Below are positions 8,579 through 17,211 of a DNA stretch of 48,208 nucleotides, piece by piece. A model generated the notes under the pieces. The model made no database searches. It saw only the letters and a program-made list of their open reading frames with translations, and was not told the DNA's origin. Each line of letters opens with the position of its first letter. Position 1 is the first letter of the stretch. Both the position numbers and the translations under genes were made by a program. Source of the stretch: Puniceicoccaceae bacterium (GTDB taxonomy: Bacteria; Verrucomicrobiota; Verrucomicrobiia; Opitutales; Coraliomargaritaceae); the NCBI GenBank assembly GCA_007117865.1, contig SKFT01000002.1, positions 1 through 48,208 on the forward strand. The letters run 5' to 3'.

Positions 8579-9607
8579 TTAGTTGTAAGATGCCTGAGCA
8601 CCCTTGAGGTTGCGCTTCTTAATCCAAGGCATCAAGCCACGCAAACGCTGACCGGTCTTTTCAATCGGATGCTTTTCGCCTTCCGCGAGGATGCGCTTGT
8701 AGTTGGGCAAGCCGTCTTGGTGCTCCTTAACCCATTCGCGGGTGAACTTGCCGCTCTGAATTTCCTTGAGGATCTTCTGCATCGACTTTTTGGTCTGTGC
8801 GGTAATGACGCGGGGACCACGGGTGATATCGCCGTATTTAGCTGTTTCAGAGATCGAGAAGCGCATGCCGGAGATGCCGCTTTCCACCATCAAATCGACG
8901 ATCAGTTTGAGCTCATGCAAGCACTCGAAATAGGCCATTTCCGGTTGGTAACCGGCTTCCACCAAAACTTCAAAGCCTGTGCGGACCAGCTCGCTGGCTC
9001 CACCGCAAAGCACTGCCTGCTCACCAAATAAGTCGGTTTCCGTTTCTTCTTTAAAGGTGGTTTCGAGGACTCCCGCGCGGGTTCCGCCTATGCCCTTTGC
9101 CCAAGCCAGTGCGACCTGCTTGGCTTTACCGCTGGCGTTGTTGTGGATGGCAATCAGTGCCGGTACGCCCTTGCCTTCCAGGTATTGGGCGCGAACGATG
9201 TGGCCGGGTCCCTTGGGAGCTACCATAATCACGTCGACGTCCTTTGGGGCTTCGATCAAGCCAAAGTGAATGCACAAGCCATGGGTGAAGAGAAGCGTCT
9301 TGCCTGCCGTGAGATTGGGTGCGATATCCTTTTGGTAAACGCTGGCCTGGACCATGTCTGGCACCGCTAGCATGATGACGTCAGCCTTCTGAACTGCCTC
9401 GGCAGTTGGATAAACTTCAAAACCCTGTTCTTTGGCAACCTTTACGGATTTGCTCTTCGGGTAGAGGCCAATAATTACGTTTAGCCCGCTATCTTTCAGA
9501 TTGAGGGCGTGCGCGTGGCCTTGTGAACCGTAGCCGATGACGGCAAGGGTTTTCTTTTTAATAGACGCAAGATTGGCGTCTTTGTCGGTATGGACTTTTG
9601 CTGGCAT
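8579..9607 (-). CDS. ilvC: Ketol-acid reductoisomerase (class I)
   Basis: This enzyme carries out the Mg- and NADPH-dependent isomeroreduction of acetolactate and acetohydroxybutyrate, for valine/leucine and isoleucine. The Rossmann motif [13 protein letters not shown] is intact, and the cofactor loop ends in LYPKSKS, where serines favour NADPH. The knotted C-terminal domain has the metal/substrate acids in [12 protein letters not shown] and the [13 protein letters not shown] helix. At 342 residues it is class I length. One oddity: the strongly conserved HGFNIHF segment reads HGLCIHF. The gene lies 75 bases after ilvH, and a strong terminator follows. Confidence 0.97.
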   Translation of the reverse strand: MPAKVHTDKDANLASIKKKTLAVIGYGSQGHAHALNLKDSGLNVIIGLYPKSKSVKVAKEQGFEVYPTAEAVQKADVIMLAVPDMVQASVYQKDIAPNLTAGKTLLFTHGLCIHFGLIEAPKDVDVIMVAPKGPGHIVRAQYLEGKGVPALIAIHNNASGKAKQVALAWAKGIGGTRAGVLETTFKEETETDLFGEQAVLCGGASELVRTGFEVLVEAGYQPEMAYFECLHELKLIVDLMVESGISGMRFSISETAKYGDITRGPRVITAQTKKSMQKILKEIQSGKFTREWVKEHQDGLPNYKRILAEGEKHPIEKTGQRLRGLMPWIKKRNLKGAQASYN

Positions 9608-9682
9608 GATGTTTTTTCAACCGATCCCAAAGGAATCATTGGTTTAGTGTTTGTGTTTATGTTTGTTATATTGGATGCAGGA

Positions 9683-10156
9683 TCAACCCCGTTTTAAGGC
9701 AACGCTGCCAGTCCGGGCCAGCTCTTCGATGCCGTAGGGTTGGATGAGATTTAGAAATGCCGTCACCTTATTGGCGTTACCAGTCATTTCCACATTCATG
9801 GAATCGTTGCCAACATCAATGATTTTGGCGCGGAAAATATCGCAAATCTGCACAATTTCAGAGCGCTTATTGGCTTCCGCCTGGACCTTGACCATGACCA
9901 GTTCGCGTTCCACTGCCTGGGCGCTGGTAAACTCGGTAACCTCGATGACGTTGATCAATTTTCCAAGTTGCTTGATGGCTTGGTCGAGCGCACCGCTGTC
10001 GCCAATGATAGTGGCGGTGATACGGGAACGCTCACCATCCATCATCGGCCCTACGTTCAAGGTTTCGATGTTGAAGCCGCGACCGCTGAACATGCCAGCG
10101 ATACGGGCTAGAACCCCGAACTTGTTTTCAACCAGGATGGAAATGATGTGACGCAT
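9683..10156 (-). CDS. ilvH: Acetolactate synthase small (regulatory) subunit
   Basis: This is the regulatory subunit that activates the IlvB-type catalytic subunit and confers valine feedback inhibition. An N-terminal ACT domain (RHIISILVENKFGVLARIAGMFSGRGFN, quoted in parts) covers about residues 1-75, and a C-terminal ALS_ss domain covers the rest (157 residues, normal size). The track start at 10216 runs into the tRNA-Val gene; the ATG at 10156 (MRHIIS) is the family-typical start and leaves 47 bases after the tRNA. No catalytic ilvB lies in the window. The arrangement tRNA-Val, ilvH, ilvC in one direction suggests shared transcription. Confidence 0.95.
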   Translation of the reverse strand: MRHIISILVENKFGVLARIAGMFSGRGFNIETLNVGPMMDGERSRITATIIGDSGALDQAIKQLGKLINVIEVTEFTSAQAVERELVMVKVQAEANKRSEIVQICDIFRAKIIDVGNDSMNVEMTGNANKVTAFLNLIQPYGIEELARTGSVALKRG

Positions 10157-10203
10157 AAAGGTGGTCGGATAATTGAGAGAACTTGGATTTGTAACAATAA
10201 AAA

Positions 10204-10280
<77 letters not shown>

Positions 10281-10299
10281 GCTACTAAAAAAAGGATCA

Positions 10300-10328
10300 T
10301 TTATGCAGGGCAAAAGAGAAAGACGCAA
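10300..10328 (-). promoter_or_regulatory. Candidate promoter of tRNA-Val / ilvH-ilvC
   Basis: Reading leftward, TTGCGT (10328-10323) is separated by exactly 17 bases from CATAAA (10305-10300). This is a modest match to a housekeeping promoter that would start transcription about 13 bases before the mature tRNA. The remainder of 10281-10560 shows no other recognisable element. Confidence 0.4.
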
Positions 10329-10560
10329 GTTCATTTTATAGGATTTCTCTCTGGCTGTGGCGTGGCGTTATATTTTTGCGGGCAAGCAAGTGGAAGAGTT
10401 TTAAAGCAAGGTAATTAAACCCTTGATGCCTGTAGGACGGCAGCGGCATGGCTAAAGCCTGCGTATAAGCATCAGCGCAAGCTGTGTATTAATTTAAAAC
10501 CGCCTTCATTCACTGTTAATTTGCTATTGCTTAAGTCTGACGTGTTGCTATTGCATATTT

Positions 10561-11466
10561 ATGACTGCCAATAAGGAGCCCATTCGTTTCTACAACCCGT
10601 CTACTGGGCAAGTTGAAACGGAGCATGTCTATGGCGAAGGCTACCTGCGGTGGGCTTATGAAAATCCAATGGGGCGCCTGTCCACCCGTGCTTTGATACA
10701 GCGGGCATGGTTCTCGCAGTGGTATGGCTGGCGCATGAATCGCCCCGCCAGCGTGAGCCGTATTCGTCCCTTTATAGAGCATTACGGCGTTGATGAAGGT
10801 GAATTTGCAGAGCCCGCTGATTCCTATACCAGTTTCAATGAATTTTTCTACCGCCGAATCAAGCCGTCGGCACGTCCGATTGATACCGATCCGGCAAGTG
10901 TGGTTTTCCCCGCGGATGGACGTCATTTGGCGATACCTTCAGTGGACGAAACCAGCATGTTTTATTGCAAGGGACAGCGTTTTGACTTGGCCAGCTTTAT
11001 TGGCGATGCTGATTTGGCAAAGCGTTTTAGTGGCGGCAGCCTGCTTATTTCACGATTGTGTCCGGTTGATTACCACCGCTTTCATTTCCCCTACTCCGGA
11101 CGGGTAGGGAGTTCGCATCTCATTGCAGGCGGACTGCGCTCGGTCAGTCCAATCGCCCTGCGCCGCAATTTGTCTATCCTGTGGCAAAATCGGCGTCAGC
11201 GCACTTTGCTGACCTTGTCCGATGGTAGCGAAATGCTCATTGTGGAAGTGGGTGCAACGTGTGTTGGCCGCATCCACCAAACTTTCAAGCAGGGCAGTGA
11301 GATAAGCAAGGGGGCTGAAAAAGGTTACTTTGCCTTTGGTGGCGCTTGTGTGGTAACCGTTTTTCAGCCCCGTAAGATAGCGTTTACCGAAGCCTTGCTG
11401 GAGCATTCCGGCAAGGGATTGGAAACCTACGCAAAGATGGGCGAGGTCGCCGCTAGGCTTGTGTGA
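10561..11466 (+). CDS. psd: Phosphatidylserine decarboxylase homologue lacking the pyruvoyl serine
   Basis: Psd makes phosphatidylethanolamine from phosphatidylserine at the inner membrane. It is normally a proenzyme that cuts itself before a serine (GST or GSS), which becomes the pyruvoyl group. The 301-residue sequence has the family's features: [38 protein letters not shown] and EKGYFAFGG. At the processing site, however, it reads FGGAC, with Ala262 where serine is expected and then Cys263 (codons GCT TGT). Everything around the site is intact, so this is not a decaying gene. Possibilities are Cys-based processing, an inactive homologue, or another function. The ATG at 10561 has no Shine-Dalgarno sequence; the gene stands alone. 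Confidence 0.85.
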   Translation: MTANKEPIRFYNPSTGQVETEHVYGEGYLRWAYENPMGRLSTRALIQRAWFSQWYGWRMNRPASVSRIRPFIEHYGVDEGEFAEPADSYTSFNEFFYRRIKPSARPIDTDPASVVFPADGRHLAIPSVDETSMFYCKGQRFDLASFIGDADLAKRFSGGSLLISRLCPVDYHRFHFPYSGRVGSSHLIAGGLRSVSPIALRRNLSILWQNRRQRTLLTLSDGSEMLIVEVGATCVGRIHQTFKQGSEISKGAEKGYFAFGGACVVTVFQPRKIAFTEALLEHSGKGLETYAKMGEVAARLV

Positions 11467-11474
11467 GACTGCCT

Positions 11475-11512
11475 TTAACCCAACCCGGCGTAGCCAGCAC
11501 CAAAAGGTGAAA
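11475..11512. repeat. Dispersed repeat R3, copy after psd
   Basis: These 38 bases match 29419-29456 at 35 positions in the same orientation. Both copies lie just outside coding genes. A more degenerate third piece containing CCAACCCCGCTGGCACCAAG lies at about 11756-11775. The gene-free interval 11467-11857 that holds this element also carries R2, a hairpin and a tandem repeat, listed separately. Confidence 0.75.
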
Positions 11513-11556
11513 TGGTGGGAAAGTGGGAAGGTGAAAAGTTGAGTGGTTAAGTGGTT

Positions 11557-11574
11557 GGATGGCGAAGCCAATCG
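11557..11574. repeat. Short shared segment of the intergenic repeat mosaic
   Basis: GATGGCGAAGCCAATCG here matches GATGGCGTAGCCAATCG at 29568-29584 with one difference. In the other region it lies immediately before repeat R1, so the two intergenic regions share several pieces in the same relative order (R3, then this segment). Confidence 0.55.
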
Positions 11575-11674
11575 ACGGAGTGCTTGGAGGTGCCCCTACC
11601 AATCCGGTGTTGCCGCCAGTGCCAAGGATTTTGCGCGGGAAGTGGCGGGTAGGTTGTCAGCGCCTAACTGGGAA

Positions 11675-11692
11675 CGGCGGTTTTAACCGCCG
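11675..11692. other. Strong short hairpin in the psd-yceI interval
   Basis: CGGCGGTT and AACCGCCG pair around a TT. The tight loop would open to a 6-7 bp stem in RNA. It lies between the convergent psd and yceI-like genes. No T-run follows, so terminator function is uncertain. Confidence 0.4.
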
Positions 11693-11716
11693 ACGGTAAT
11701 CTGGCCAGTCCCCCGT

Positions 11717-11744
11717 CACCAGTCCCTAGTCACCAGTCCCTAGT
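11717..11744. repeat. Two tandem copies of a 14-bp unit
   Basis: CACCAGTCCCTAGT occurs twice head-to-tail without mismatch and is followed by the partial unit CCCTTA. It is preceded by a degenerate copy (CCAGTCCCCCGTCAC). This is a simple intergenic tandem repeat of unknown role. Confidence 0.8.
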
Positions 11745-11791
11745 CCCTTAGCCCCCAACCCCGCTGGCACCAAGAGCTAAATATCTGTGCC

Positions 11792-11825
11792 AAACATGCA
11801 CGGATTTTTATAGTAAGGTAATAAT
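11792..11825. repeat. Dispersed repeat R2, copy near the yceI-like gene
   Basis: This is the second copy of the 34-base element at 210-243 (31/34 identical). It lies 33 bases beyond the 3' end of the yceI-like gene, in a gene-free convergent interval. Confidence 0.7.
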
Positions 11826-11857
11826 AGCGCTCTGGCAGGCGCACTGGCTTAAATGGG

Positions 11858-12469
11858 TCAACGCGGAGCCGCTCCGGCAACCGCCATCGATAATTCAATC
11901 GTTTCGGCGACGGTATCAAGATTTTGTCCCTTGCGAATGTTGTAGTCGGAACGATTGACGGTGAACTGGCTGCGGACCACCAGCAAATCGCCCTGCATGC
12001 GTCCGCCGGTGCGATCTGCCAGTCGATCGGGAAGGTGGGTAAAGCTAACGGGGACCGTAATCTCGCGGCTGACGCCATTGAGCGTAAGGTTGCCCGTCAC
12101 ATGCGTATCAATGCGGTTGTCATTGTGAGCTTTAACTTCCACCGTGACTGCCTCAAAGACGATCTCGGGATTGGCTTCGGCGTTTAACCAATTGGAACCA
12201 TGCAAGTGCTCGCGCATGGAAGGGTTGGGAACCATCAGCGAGGCGGTTTGCAGCACAATGCGTCCAGTGGTGGCAGCAGGATTCTCAATATCAAAGGTAA
12301 TGGTACCGCTGATGCCATTGCCGGTTCCACTAATGGCTTCAAGCGGGGCATCCAGGTCAAAGCGGATGTTATTGACGCCCTTGGGGTCTTCGAAGTCGAA
12401 GGTGGTGGCAGCGGAGGCTGTCGATGCGAGCGCAGTTAATAACAAGGTAGAGATCAATTTTATTTTCAT
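11858..12469 (-). CDS. YceI-family periplasmic protein
   Basis: This is a lipocalin-like YceI-domain protein, exported to the periplasm; members bind isoprenoid or fatty lipids. I prefer the ATG at 12469 over the track's 12511, because it gives a clean signal peptide, MKIKLISTLLLTALASTASA, followed by ATTFDFED. The YceI pattern is visible: SMREHLHGSNWLNAEANPEI (about residues 84-103), VTGNLTLNGVSREITVPVSF, and FTVNRSDYNI near the end. The mature protein is about 183 residues, normal for the family. It starts 41 bases after a small membrane protein gene and is probably co-transcribed with it. The exact ligand is unknown. Confidence 0.88.
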   Translation of the reverse strand: MKIKLISTLLLTALASTASAATTFDFEDPKGVNNIRFDLDAPLEAISGTGNGISGTITFDIENPAATTGRIVLQTASLMVPNPSMREHLHGSNWLNAEANPEIVFEAVTVEVKAHNDNRIDTHVTGNLTLNGVSREITVPVSFTHLPDRLADRTGGRMQGDLLVVRSQFTVNRSDYNIRKGQNLDTVAETIELSMAVAGAAPR

Positions 12470-12510
12470 AGTTGTTTGTGTGTTTATTAATCGTAAGGAG
12501 TTCGAAATCA

Positions 12511-12801
12511 TCAGTCACGTGGCATTCCGTCACGACAAACCTTTCGTCGTGAACGCATGGTGACGATAATACTAGATGCAAAAAGTGCTGTTGCTATTCC
12601 CGCGCCCAGCAAAAGAAAATCCATGCCAGCGACGAACCCTTGCTCGTAGGTGACGAATGCTATCTCGGTGATGGGATCCACCTGTGGGGTGGGGATTTGT
12701 GTCTGCGTCCAGCCGCGATGAAATCCGCCGGAAGACCAAACGGTTAAGGTGACGGCAAGGATCAAGGCGGCGACCAGGGCGATGGCATTAGCAGCTCTCA
12801 T
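12511..12801 (-). CDS. Small two-pass membrane protein of unknown function
   Basis: I do not recognise this 96-residue protein. It has a hydrophobic N-terminal helix (about 5-23) and a second at about 60-82, followed by a basic RSRRKVCR stretch. The middle 25-55 region, rich in T, Q and P, would face the periplasm, with both ends in the cytoplasm. The ATG at 12801 is preceded by AACA and no Shine-Dalgarno sequence. The short gap to the yceI-like gene suggests a two-gene unit. It may partner the YceI-like protein, which is inference only. Confidence 0.65.
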   Translation of the reverse strand: MRAANAIALVAALILAVTLTVWSSGGFHRGWTQTQIPTPQVDPITEIAFVTYEQGFVAGMDFLLLGAGIATALFASSIIVTMRSRRKVCRDGMPRD

Positions 12802-12892
12802 TGTTGTTTAGATTACACTTTGAGTGGAATTTGACAACTGCTTGATGCATTTTTAGCTCGCTTGTGGGGAGCGGCTTGTTTTGGGATGGAGT

Positions 12893-15457
12893 ATGCCTGC
12901 AACACTCACGCCGATGATGCAACAATACCACTCAATTCGCTCCGGATTGGGATCGGATACTTTGTTGTTTTTTCGTCTCGGGGACTTTTATGAAATCTTT
13001 TTGGATGACGCCGAACGGGGGGCCAGGTTGCTCGGGATCACGCTCACCCATCGCAACGGTATGCCGATGGCCGGCATTCCCTACCACGCGGCGGACAACT
13101 ATATCCAAAAGCTCTTGGATCAGGGGATTAAGGTGGCTATTTGCGATCAGGTGGAGACCCCGCAACCGGGTAAATTGGTTGAGCGCAAGTTGACGCGTGT
13201 CATCACGCCCGGCACGCGCATGGAGGATTCTCAACTGGTTGCCTGCCGCAATCAGTTTTTGGTTGCGCTGGACTTCAACCGACAAGGTCTGCATGCCGCG
13301 TGGCTGGATTTGACGACTGGCGAATTTGGTTTGGCAACGGATGCGGTGCCCTCGCGTTTGACGCCCTATTTGTTTAGCCTCAATGCCAGCGAGTTTATTT
13401 TGCCGGAAAATGCATTCTCCCTGTGGACTAATACCGAGCAGGGTGATGAGAGCGTTCGCTTGTTACGTCAATTGACCGATAACCATCCCGTCACTGAAAT
13501 CGCAGGTTACCATTTCGACCATGCAGCTGGTTTTAGCCTGGTTTGCGAAACCCTGTCAGTGCTTTCGCTGGAGGGATTTGGTGTGAATCGCACACATGCG
13601 GCACTTGGTGCCGCTGGCGCGGCCTTGCATTATGCTGGTGAGACCCTTTGTGCGCGCCCAGCCCATTTACGCCGTATTCGGGAATATCGCAGTCAGGAAT
13701 CCTTGTTGCTCGATCCGGCAACGTTGCGCAATCTGGAGATTTTTGCGACCAATGCCAATACGCGCAAGGGTTCGCTGATTGCTATTTTGGATGGCACCGC
13801 CACTGCTGCGGGCGCCCGCTTGCTGGAGCGTTGGTTGGCCCGTCCACTGTTGGATTTGGAGAGAATTGGTTTTCGTCACGATTGTGTTGAAGCCCTGCGT
13901 GAGGCACCGGGTCTGTGCGGTGAAATGGCTGCACAACTGCGTGGAGTGCGCGATTTGGAGCGTATCCTCGCTCGCCTGCAAAACCGATTGCAGAATCCCC
14001 GCGAACTCAGTGGTGTGCGCGATACGCTGCTGATCTTACCGACACTTAAGCATTACCTTGCCGAGTTTGGCGATAGTCCGGTTGGGCTCATCGCCGATCG
14101 TATTGCGGAATTCCCCGAACTGTGTGAACACTTGGCCCATGCCTTGCAAAAGGATGTTCCCGGCAACATCCGCGATGGCAATACCTTTGCCGATGGATAC
14201 GATTCCGAGCTGGATCGGCTGCGCAGCCTGATGCGTGATAACCATACTTGGTTGAACGAATTGGAGCAACGCGAACAAGCCGCCACCGGCATCCGCAATT
14301 TGCGTATTCGCTATAACGGCGCGGTGGGCTATTTCATCGAAATCACCAACAGCAATCTCGGCAATGTTCCCGCGCATTACATACGCAAACAAACAATGAA
14401 AAATGCCGAGCGCTACCAGACTGAAGAGTTGCGCGAGCGTGAGCGTGATATTCTCAATGCCGAGGAGCGTGCTTTACAGCGGGAGTGTGCACTTTTTCTG
14501 GAGCTGATTGAGCGTGTTCTCGAGCACAGTGAGCAACTGCAGGAAACCGCTGCCGCGCTGGCTGAGCTCGACGTGCTCTTGGGCTGGAGTCGCATTGCCC
14601 GAGAATGCGGTTATTGCCGTCCAAAGATGGATGAGTCCGATTGCCTGGAGATTGAGCAGGGAAGGCATCCGGTGGTGGAGCAAATCATGCGCGATGAGTC
14701 ATTTGGAGCGGCTGGCAATCAGTCTTTTGTACCCAACGATACGGGACTTTCCTCCGGCGGAAGCGATGAATTGCCGCAAATTGCTTTGATTACAGGCCCC
14801 AATATGGCCGGTAAGTCCACCTATATCCGCCAAGTCGCTCTAATCGTCTTGATGGCGCAGGTGGGCAGTTGGGTTCCGGCCGATCGCTGTCGTATTGGTT
14901 TGGTCGATCGCATTTTCTCCCGCGTCGGTGCCAGTGACGAGTTGGCACGTGGCAACTCTACCTTCATGGTCGAGATGAATGAAACTGCCAACATTTTGAA
15001 TAACGCCACTTCCCGCAGTTTGGTGATATTGGACGAGATAGGACGCGGCACCAGCACTTACGATGGCTTGAGCATTGCGTGGGCGGTTGTTGAGCACTTG
15101 CATAACGAGCTTAGCCAATGCGCGGGGCCGCGAACGCTTTTTGCCACCCATTATCATGAGCTGACACAGCTCTCCAACGCCCTTCAACGACTGCGTAACT
15201 TCACCGTTGTGGTCAAGGAGTGGAATGATGAAATCATTTTCGTCCGCCAAGTGCTCCCTGGGGCAACGGATCGCTCCTACGGTATCCAGGTGGCACGTTT
15301 GGCTGGTTTACCCAAGGGGGTGATTGAGCGTGCGCGTGAAATCCTCGAACGACTCGAGGCGGATGACTCTTCGCACAATCTTTTGCGCAAGCGTTTGCGG
15401 CAAACGGCGAGTGGCGCGGGGACGGATAATATTGACCGTCAGCTTTCCTTGTTTTAG
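12893..15457 (+). CDS. mutS: DNA mismatch repair protein MutS
   Basis: MutS recognises mismatches and recruits MutL. The mismatch-reading Phe-X-Glu motif is in GDFYEIF (Phe32, Glu34 counting from the ATG at 12893). The ATPase domain has Walker A GPNMAGKSTYIRQ and Walker B VILDEIGRGTSTYDG, and the helix-turn-helix follows. The last five residues, QLSLF, form a textbook beta-clamp binding motif at the very C-terminus. The track start at 12881 is a TTG; the ATG 12 bases later has a GGATGGAG stretch just before it. Length (854) is normal. The cyclase gene follows after 14 bases. Confidence 0.97.
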   Translation: MPATLTPMMQQYHSIRSGLGSDTLLFFRLGDFYEIFLDDAERGARLLGITLTHRNGMPMAGIPYHAADNYIQKLLDQGIKVAICDQVETPQPGKLVERKLTRVITPGTRMEDSQLVACRNQFLVALDFNRQGLHAAWLDLTTGEFGLATDAVPSRLTPYLFSLNASEFILPENAFSLWTNTEQGDESVRLLRQLTDNHPVTEIAGYHFDHAAGFSLVCETLSVLSLEGFGVNRTHAALGAAGAALHYAGETLCARPAHLRRIREYRSQESLLLDPATLRNLEIFATNANTRKGSLIAILDGTATAAGARLLERWLARPLLDLERIGFRHDCVEALREAPGLCGEMAAQLRGVRDLERILARLQNRLQNPRELSGVRDTLLILPTLKHYLAEFGDSPVGLIADRIAEFPELCEHLAHALQKDVPGNIRDGNTFADGYDSELDRLRSLMRDNHTWLNELEQREQAATGIRNLRIRYNGAVGYFIEITNSNLGNVPAHYIRKQTMKNAERYQTEELRERERDILNAEERALQRECALFLELIERVLEHSEQLQETAAALAELDVLLGWSRIARECGYCRPKMDESDCLEIEQGRHPVVEQIMRDESFGAAGNQSFVPNDTGLSSGGSDELPQIALITGPNMAGKSTYIRQVALIVLMAQVGSWVPADRCRIGLVDRIFSRVGASDELARGNSTFMVEMNETANILNNATSRSLVILDEIGRGTSTYDGLSIAWAVVEHLHNELSQCAGPRTLFATHYHELTQLSNALQRLRNFTVVVKEWNDEIIFVRQVLPGATDRSYGIQVARLAGLPKGVIERAREILERLEADDSSHNLLRKRLRQTASGAGTDNIDRQLSLF

Positions 15458-15471
15458 CAATCAATCCTATC

Positions 15472-16467
15472 ATGCCAACGATCGACGCACATTATCCCAT
15501 AGACCACATGGACATGCGTATGTTCTGGGATGTTTGCCAGCACTTTAGCACCCACTTCCCCGAGTTTGGCAATGTGCGTTATACTGTAGAGGGTGATGCT
15601 GATTTGTTGCTTTTGGAAGAGACTGATTTTGCCTGGATGTTACGCAAGTTTCAGGGCCGTGAACATCAGGTGCAGACGATGCTGGCACGCTTCCATTTGC
15701 TCGATGCAGACAACCCACTGCAAACAGCTATTGTCGAAATCCGATTTTGTCGCAAGGCTTCGCATGCGAATACTTGGGGACTCTCTGTCTATGCCGAAAA
15801 GGTTGAGCGAAACCGATATTACCACTTTGAGGAATTCATTTTCGACAGCTTCGAAATTGAAGAGCGGGTGGAGGATTGGATTGCCTTTGGGCAGCCTTGT
15901 GAGTTGTTGGCAATGGTGGTCGATATCCGCGGTTTCAGCACCTTTTGTGAACAGCCCAACATCGAGTCGCCCTATACCTGCGGACTCATGTCCGCATTCT
16001 ACAAAATCATTGAACAATCGCTGCGGCGCTATCCGCCAAATATGCTGAAATTCATGGGCGACGGCGTGCTGGCGGTTTGGGAGACTCATGCCAAATTCCG
16101 CGATCTCGTCATTGCAGTTGCCTTGGCTTCCGCGATGGGGTTGGAGCAGCGCTGGCAAGCCGTCTGCAAGAGTCCGCGCTTTAGCCTGGGAGCGCCAGAG
16201 CATACGGGTGTGGGGATTAGCCTCGGTTTGGCTTCGCGTCTGGAAGTGGGTAACGATTACCTCGGACGTCCGATTAACATTGCATCACGATTGTGCAAAG
16301 CTTGCCCAGAAGACCGCATCTATGTCGACCATGCGGTGCCCTCGCTGCCCCTGGATTGGAAAAAGGAAGATGTCGGCGTGATGATCAAACCTTTTGGTCG
16401 TTATCAGGTGCGGGCATTTTTCAAAAAGGACCGCCCCAAGGGTCTGAGTTCAGACGAACGTTACTAA
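15472..16467 (+). CDS. Class III adenylate cyclase-like protein with a novel N-terminal region
   Basis: The C-terminal half (about 145-325) is a class III nucleotide cyclase catalytic domain. All expected catalytic positions can be assigned. Metal aspartates are Asp151 (VVDIRGF) and Asp197 (FMGDG). Adenine-selecting residues are Lys193 and Asp262. Transition-state residues are Asn269 and Arg273 (NIASR). It should therefore be active as a homodimer and make cAMP. Residues 1-140 match no domain I recognise; they contain no transmembrane segment and might sense a signal. The gene starts 14 bases after mutS and is probably co-transcribed with it, although no functional link is known. It converges on the oxidase genes. 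Confidence 0.85.
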   Translation: MPTIDAHYPIDHMDMRMFWDVCQHFSTHFPEFGNVRYTVEGDADLLLLEETDFAWMLRKFQGREHQVQTMLARFHLLDADNPLQTAIVEIRFCRKASHANTWGLSVYAEKVERNRYYHFEEFIFDSFEIEERVEDWIAFGQPCELLAMVVDIRGFSTFCEQPNIESPYTCGLMSAFYKIIEQSLRRYPPNMLKFMGDGVLAVWETHAKFRDLVIAVALASAMGLEQRWQAVCKSPRFSLGAPEHTGVGISLGLASRLEVGNDYLGRPINIASRLCKACPEDRIYVDHAVPSLPLDWKKEDVGVMIKPFGRYQVRAFFKKDRPKGLSSDERY

Positions 16468-16512
16468 CGCAGTGTCCTGAACTGAAAAGGCGGTTGGGGT
16501 AAGCTGTTGCCG

Positions 16513-17211
16513 TTATTTTGAGAGCGGGTGCAGACCCAGTAACTCGCTACCGTCCCATGGTCCCCTGTTGCCAATGGCTTCGCGCACTTCGAAAACGCGT
16601 TCCTCACTGATAGCTTCGGCATTGTTACCCCATGCCTGACGGATGAAGGTTGCTACAGCACCGATGTCACGATCGCCGATATTGAGTCCTCCTGGACCAG
16701 GTCCAAAGGCAGGCATCGCTCCATTGTAAGTGTTGCCCCGGACCACAATTTCACCTTCCAGCCCGTGTAACAAGATCTTGATCAAGCGTTCGTCGCTGCC
16801 AGTGACCCATTCTGTGCCAACCAGAGGCGGATAAACACCGGCAACCCCTTGGCCTTCGGCTTGATGGCATTGTGCGCAGCGATTGCGGTAAACCCGTGAA
16901 CCACGGGCGATCGGGTCAAAGGCAGGGGCTTCGGCAACGGCACTTTCGCCACGCTGATGAGGATCATAAACATCCCAGCGGAAATCACCGGAATACTTGG
17001 TGAAATAGACGCCTCCCCAAAATACGATGATGGCAAAGAGGAACAGCGTAAACAAAGGGACGGGTGAGAATCCTTCCGTAGGCTCATCCTTCTCACGCAT
17101 CAATTGTGCGTGCACGTCCTGGATTTGTTTGTCCTGATACCCCGCCTTCTCCAATGACTCGCGCGAGTCTGGATGTGGCTGGTGTTTAGCTTTTGGGTTA
17201 TCTTCGCTCAT
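16513..17211 (-). CDS. ccoP: cbb3-type oxidase subunit III-like, single-heme cytochrome c (CcoP)
   Basis: This is a membrane-anchored cytochrome c that passes electrons to the cbb3 oxidase. The N-terminal cytoplasmic stretch (about 1-48) resembles CcoP N-termini. One membrane helix follows (about 50-70), then a periplasmic cytochrome domain with [11 protein letters not shown] and an axial-Met region [10 protein letters not shown]. Typical CcoP carries two CXXCH motifs; only one is present here, and the protein (232 residues) is shorter than usual (about 290-320). A C-terminal tail of about 35 residues follows the heme domain. Its ATGA start overlaps the ccoO stop by four bases, and it is the last gene of the respiratory locus. 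Confidence 0.85.
   Translation of the reverse strand: MSEDNPKAKHQPHPDSRESLEKAGYQDKQIQDVHAQLMREKDEPTEGFSPVPLFTLFLFAIIVFWGGVYFTKYSGDFRWDVYDPHQRGESAVAEAPAFDPIARGSRVYRNRCAQCHQAEGQGVAGVYPPLVGTEWVTGSDERLIKILLHGLEGEIVVRGNTYNGAMPAFGPGPGGLNIGDRDIGAVATFIRQAWGNNAEAISEERVFEVREAIGNRGPWDGSELLGLHPLSK

Noticed and set aside
8516-9031. 171-codon forward ORF opposite ilvC
   Set aside because: It starts inside the ilvC terminator stem and runs antisense to conserved KARI sequence.
11717-11744. Possible CRISPR-like repeat
   Set aside because: Only two 14-bp units lie directly adjacent without spacers; there are no cas genes in the window.
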